The notes under the pieces were generated by a model. It had not been told where the DNA came from. It did no database searches and saw nothing but the letters and a program-made list of their open reading frames with translations. From positions 124,001 through 188,000 of the forward strand of contig CBDBUX010000019.1 in the NCBI GenBank assembly GCA_965212205.1: 64,000 nucleotides of DNA, written 5' to 3'. The stretch is from JAHEJJ01 sp965212205 (GTDB lineage: Bacteria; Bacteroidota; Bacteroidia; Flavobacteriales; Flavobacteriaceae). The position numbers and the translations under genes are program-made. Below are positions 61,049 through 64,000 of the stretch, piece by piece; positions within the stretch are counted from its first letter, which is position 1; each line of letters begins with the position of its first letter.

Positions 61049-62086
61049 ATGGACAAGAAAAAAATAAAACGAACTCTGGGGATAGCGCTGATTGTTGCAT
61101 CCATAGCTTCCTTGTTCTTTGTACCTTGGCTTTTGCTAAAGGCGTGGATACTTCCTTTACCGGATACGGTTCAAGAGCAGTTAGATGAAGCCGTTGGTCA
61201 TGGGTTTGAAGGAATGATTGTTTATATAGACCAAGGAGGTAAACCACCTCAGTATTTTACTTCAGGATGGCACGATCGAGATGCGAAGATTCCTGCCAAA
61301 CCTAATGCCTTATTTAAGATTGCCAGCATCAGCAAGCTATATGATGCCGTGGCGGTTACCAAACTGGTAAGTGATGGACGGCTTTCTTTAGATAATACCA
61401 TCGCCGATTATTTACCGGAACTTGTGGGAAGAATCGAAAACGCAGAGCAAATTACCTTGAGGTTGATGATACAGCATAGAAGTGGCATTCCCAATTTTAC
61501 GGACGCTCCGAAATTTTGGGAGGCTCCAACAGAGACCTATGAAGAAAGTCTTGCACTGATTCAAGGCATGCCGGCCAACTTTGAGCCGGGTGAAGACTAT
61601 GAATATTGCAATACGAACTATCTATTAATCAATAAAATAATGGATAATGTATTGGGCTATAGGAACTTTCAATTCATCCAGGAAGAAATTCTCATACCGC
61701 TCAATCTTAAAAATACCTACAGTTCGGTAAGCGAAGTGAATATAGACGATGTGATGAGTGGCTATCATGTAGGATATCCCTATGATTTAAAGACAAACGA
61801 TTATGGCATGCATGCCACAGCAGAAGATGTGGGCACTTTCCTAAGGGCACTGAACGATGGAACTTTGTTTGAACAGGAAGAACAGGAAATATATTCTTCC
61901 ATTTATGAATATGAACATTCTGGTTGGGTTCCGGGATATCAGAGCTTTGCAAAATATCATAAAGATATTGATGCTACTGTTATTGAGTTCTACAGCACAA
62001 CGGACCCTAAACTGTACAATTGGAACTTGTCGGAAATCATAAATAATAGAATTATCAATATATTGAAAAGGCAAAAAAGCTCATAA
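61049..62086 (+). CDS. serine hydrolase, class C beta-lactamase-like, membrane-anchored
   Basis: 345 aa. N-terminal transmembrane anchor (TLGIALIVASIASLFFVPWLL), catalytic S93-I-S-K96, second motif YCN in YEYCNTNYLLINK, and QHRSGIPNF. Ends normally. Resembles D-alanyl-D-alanine carboxypeptidase-like esterases. Lies between two pseudogenes without an attC-like site on either side. Confidence 0.85.
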   Translation: MDKKKIKRTLGIALIVASIASLFFVPWLLLKAWILPLPDTVQEQLDEAVGHGFEGMIVYIDQGGKPPQYFTSGWHDRDAKIPAKPNALFKIASISKLYDAVAVTKLVSDGRLSLDNTIADYLPELVGRIENAEQITLRLMIQHRSGIPNFTDAPKFWEAPTETYEESLALIQGMPANFEPGEDYEYCNTNYLLINKIMDNVLGYRNFQFIQEEILIPLNLKNTYSSVSEVNIDDVMSGYHVGYPYDLKTNDYGMHATAEDVGTFLRALNDGTLFEQEEQEIYSSIYEYEHSGWVPGYQSFAKYHKDIDATVIEFYSTTDPKLYNWNLSEIINNRIINILKRQKSS

Positions 62087-62103
62087 CAGTGTAATACATT
62101 AAA

Positions 62104-62559
62104 TCGCCATTGCAAATGCCGGGTATCGCATTATTGTTCCAGATCTGCGAGGGCGAGGCGATTCCTGGAGTCCTTTGGAAGTAGAAAACTACACCCTTGA
62201 CAAACTTCAAAAAGAAGTTTTAGATATATTGGATGCTTTGAAAATTGAAAAAGCACATTTAGTTGGACATGATTGGGGAGCAGTTATAGGATGGAATTTG
62301 GTTGGCGCAACCTGACACCGAATATCCTATTAGTACTGAACCTCCTGTTCAACCTAAAATGAAAGCTACCTCACTTCCTGTTCTGGGAATCTGGGGAGCA
62401 TATGATGGTGCACTTACTGAACAACCGATGTTAGACACCTACAACGTAGTTGATGATTATGCCTATCATCGATTTGAAATTTCAAGTCATTGGCCTATGC
62501 TTGATGAGCCTAAAAAATTCAATACTGTTTTAATAGATTTCCTAAAGAAGAATGAATAA
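62104..62559 (+). pseudogene. alpha/beta hydrolase gene with internal deletion
   Basis: Bases 62104-62310 read IANAGYRIIVPDLRGRGDSW..LVGHDWGAVIGWNL, the oxyanion-to-nucleophile part of an epoxide-hydrolase/haloalkane-dehalogenase-like protein. After a frameshift (62310) 62302-62559 reads LPVLGIWGAYDGALTEQ..FEISSHWPMLDEPKKFN, the C-terminal Asp and His part. The 5' end and about 100 central codons are missing. Confidence 0.75.
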
Positions 62560-62560
62560 C

Positions 62561-62700
62561 TTTGGCTAACAGCATGTTTAGCTTATGCCTCCTTCCTTAC
62601 CCAAAATTTGATTACCTTTCTATTAAATTAATTTACGTGTATGCTGGCGTTGAATATTATCGGCACAGGACATACATCAGACCGTTATAGCACATTTAAA
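62561..62700 (+). repeat. attC-like site 44
   Basis: Left TTTGGCTAACAGCATGTTTAGCTTA, right GGACATACATCAGACCGTTATAGCAC. Inner ATTACCTTTCTATT as in site 42. TAGCAC pairs with GTGCTA of site 45. Confidence 0.78.
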
Positions 62701-62719
62701 TAACCAAAACCAATATATT

Positions 62720-63241
62720 ATGAAACCAAAATTGACATTAATTTTTGCCCTAACATTCTTATTTGCATTAAATGGATGTAAGGAGAAACAAGAAGAAACT
62801 GTTGCCCAAGAAGAAGTAAAAATAGACCTTGTTAATGATGAGTTTCCTGAGGCTGAGGCAGAAGTAATGGCATTAATGGATGAACTTAAGCAAACTATTA
62901 ACGATGGTGATATTGACAAATTGATATCTTTTCACGCATATGGGCCAAAATTTACCGAATTTAAGGCCGGTGAAAAAAGAGTGGGAAGTAAAGAGAACGA
63001 GGAGCACGAACGAGGTGTTTTTGGAAATGTTACCGAAGTTTTGAAATTTAATTATGATGACCTCAAAATTGCAGTATATGGCGATGTGGCCAACGTTACC
63101 TTTCACTCAGATTTTCACATGAAATTTGGAGAAGACGAAGCAATTGTAAACGATCAGATTACACTCCTTCTGGTAAAAACAGATGCTGGATGGAAATGCG
63201 TACATGAACATCATTCGCCTCTTATTAAGGAGGAAGGATAA
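62720..63241 (+). CDS. NTF2-like lipoprotein
   Basis: 173 aa. Lipobox LNGC (Cys 20). NTF2-like fold: AEVMALMDELKQTINDGDIDKLISFHAYGPKFTEF (in parts), YDDLKIAVYGDVANVTFHSDF and LLLVKTDAGWKCVHEHHSPL, the usual SnoaL-type finish. Last gene of the array in plus orientation. Confidence 0.84.
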   Translation: MKPKLTLIFALTFLFALNGCKEKQEETVAQEEVKIDLVNDEFPEAEAEVMALMDELKQTINDGDIDKLISFHAYGPKFTEFKAGEKRVGSKENEEHERGVFGNVTEVLKFNYDDLKIAVYGDVANVTFHSDFHMKFGEDEAIVNDQITLLLVKTDAGWKCVHEHHSPLIKEEG

Positions 63242-63567
63242 AAAGTGCTACAATATCGCCTATAGTCCATTACTTACCAGGGCTTGCGCTATTTCACAAT
63301 CTTTGAGTTTAATTAAACATGCCTGCCGGTCTCCGGCGGGCAAAACCTACGGTAATGGCTGGTAGAATCAGCCAGCGAAAGTGGTTAAAAAGAAGAAGAC
63401 TTCCTTAGTAAGTGTGATTTATTAATTTTTGATTGTTCATTGTTCTTTAACCATCAATAAGCGATTAACCATACAGCCGAGATCCGGGGCGACCTACCCG
63501 TACCGAACGCCAGCCGAAGAGATTCATACCGGCAGGGCGGGAATCATAGCCTGGACCCTTAGGGCCA
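63242..63567 (+). repeat. attC-like site 45, composite end of the array
   Basis: Left GTGCTACAATATCGCCTATAGTCC (63246-63269), a GCCTGCCGG/CCGGCGGGC hairpin at 63319-63342, a right-half-like ACGGTAATGGCTGG (63351-63364), then 170 bp without a gene and a second right half GGGAATCATAGCCTGGACC (63539-63557) with CTTAGGGCC in place of GTTAGGCC. It may be two fused sites with an empty remnant between. Confidence 0.65.
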
Positions 63568-63717
63568 AAAATCTCCAAAAACACAATTGAATTATATCAC
63601 GCCCGATAAAAACAATTCGAATGATATAAATACTCCTTATACTGGTTGACCGAAATCATAGGAAGCAATCTAATTTCTTTTGAATTTTATAGTCCACAAT
63701 CATGGAATAGAACTCCA

Positions 63718-64000
63718 ATGATCAAAGAACATCCTAATATCAGTATTCTAAAGAGGTTCAACCCCGCAAATCTGAATACATTGGCTGAAGTTCTGGCCGA
63801 CGATTTCATTTGGCATTATTATAATCCGGAGCTGCCCGAGTTAGAAGGAGACTATTACGGCCTCTCCGGCTTAACCGACTTTATCAATAAACTGGCGGTG
63901 CGTTCCCATGATTCCTTTAAGGTAAACCCCATATCCATAACTCCCTTGGGAGATGAATTGGTGGTAACCCATGTAAAAGACAAGTTGACTTTAAATGGTC
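63718..64000 (+). CDS. NTF2/SnoaL-like protein, 3' end outside window
   Basis: At least 94 codons from ATG 63718. Opens IKEHPNISILKRFNPANLNTL then DFIWHYYNPELPELEGDYYGL and GLTDFINKLA, the SnoaL-like pattern with His and Tyr in the pocket. Base composition is like the left backbone and no attC-like left half is seen, so this is probably chromosome flanking the array. The 63568-63717 interval holds nothing recognised. Confidence 0.75.
   Translation, partial: MIKEHPNISILKRFNPANLNTLAEVLADDFIWHYYNPELPELEGDYYGLSGLTDFINKLAVRSHDSFKVNPISITPLGDELVVTHVKDKLTLNG

Larger units (their letters stand above)
17524..63567 (+). mobile_element. integron-like element: recombinase, attI-like site and about 45 cassettes
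   Basis: A tyrosine recombinase gene is followed by about 45 kb of A+T-rich DNA in which imperfect palindromes, all in the same orientation, separate short genes. Outer core bases of the site opening a cassette are complementary to those of the site closing it, as in circularised integron cassettes. Inner L boxes covary within sites. No transposase, conjugation or phage gene was recognised. The right edge is set by the last site and the change to backbone-like composition near 63.6 kb. Confidence 0.85.

Noticed and set aside
19436..63567. A CRISPR array or similar short-repeat system
   Set aside because: Repeats are 60-260 bp palindromes 300-2500 bp apart with genes between them, repeats differ in sequence, and no cas gene is present.
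19436..63567. The palindromes as ordinary transcription terminators or REP elements
   Set aside because: They lack consistent T tracts, keep one orientation, have asymmetrical spacers and conserved GTT cores, and their outer bases pair across genes; terminators do not predict this.
17524..63567. An integrative conjugative element, prophage or transposon
   Set aside because: No relaxase, type IV secretion, phage structural, plasmid or transposase genes were seen.

Overview
The window reads as a marine-type flavobacterium (Bacteroidota). Evidence: a complete Na+-pumping NADH:quinone reductase operon (nqrABCDEF) with apbE downstream, a DUF5103/type IX secretion plug protein, a paired SdhA/SdhB, flavobacterial-style PruA, promoter -7 elements of the TAnnTTTG type, and several DUF6090 proteins. 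No rRNA, tRNA, CRISPR array or transposase was recognised.

Layout. Bases 1-17.4 kb are ordinary chromosome of moderate G+C: a frameshifted GxxExxY gene, a methyltransferase, the minus-strand nqrABCDEF-orf-apbE operon, the T9SS plug gene, apaG, a four-helix-bundle gene after a heptanucleotide tandem repeat, pruA, an NTF2-like lipoprotein, a membrane protein, and sdhAB on the minus strand (no sdhC beside sdhA). At 17.58-18.77 kb lies a plus-strand tyrosine recombinase of about 398 aa. Everything from 18.79 to about 63.57 kb is visibly more A+T-rich and is organised as an integron-like cassette array: about 45 imperfect palindromic sites, all in one orientation, alternate with single genes (sometimes two to four). 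The window ends at 63.7 kb in a gene of backbone-like composition, so the right edge of the array seems to be captured.

The array behaves like an integron in its detailed logic. Each site has a left half of the form RYYYAAC-AA-(L box) at the 3' end of a cassette and a right half of the form (L box)-spacer-GTTRRRY. The inner L boxes of the two halves covary within a site (GGCTATA/TATAGCC, GTGTATA/TATACAC, GTATAT/ATATAC). The bases outside GTT covary across the gene, between the right half that opens a cassette and the left half that closes it, as expected if the cassette once existed as a circle whose joined ends formed one folded attC. About 25 of the boundaries show this clearly, and it also holds for the first site against a GTTGGCGGTA sequence lying 28 bp after the recombinase stop codon, which therefore looks like attI. 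The recombinase has the catalytic R-K-HxxR-H-Y set but not the extra segment that defines IntI integrases, it carries a Bacteroidota-type N-terminal extension, and it points towards the cassettes instead of away. This makes the locus a candidate for a divergent or independently evolved integron.

Cassette contents are mostly small accessory enzymes and envelope proteins: antibiotic-biosynthesis-monooxygenase folds (five), NTF2/SnoaL folds (five), VOC/glyoxalase folds (three), class C beta-lactamase-like serine hydrolases (three), alpha/beta hydrolases, a sulfatase, an SDR dehydrogenase, an MBL hydrolase, an aminoglycoside-phosphotransferase fold, GNAT, an RsgA GTPase, CPBP protease, three DUF6090 proteins, AraC and WYL regulators, and many lipoproteins and membrane proteins of unknown role. 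Several cassettes are decayed (18.8-21.6 kb) or contain pseudogenes (60.6-62.6 kb). Five genes are inverted within their cassettes.
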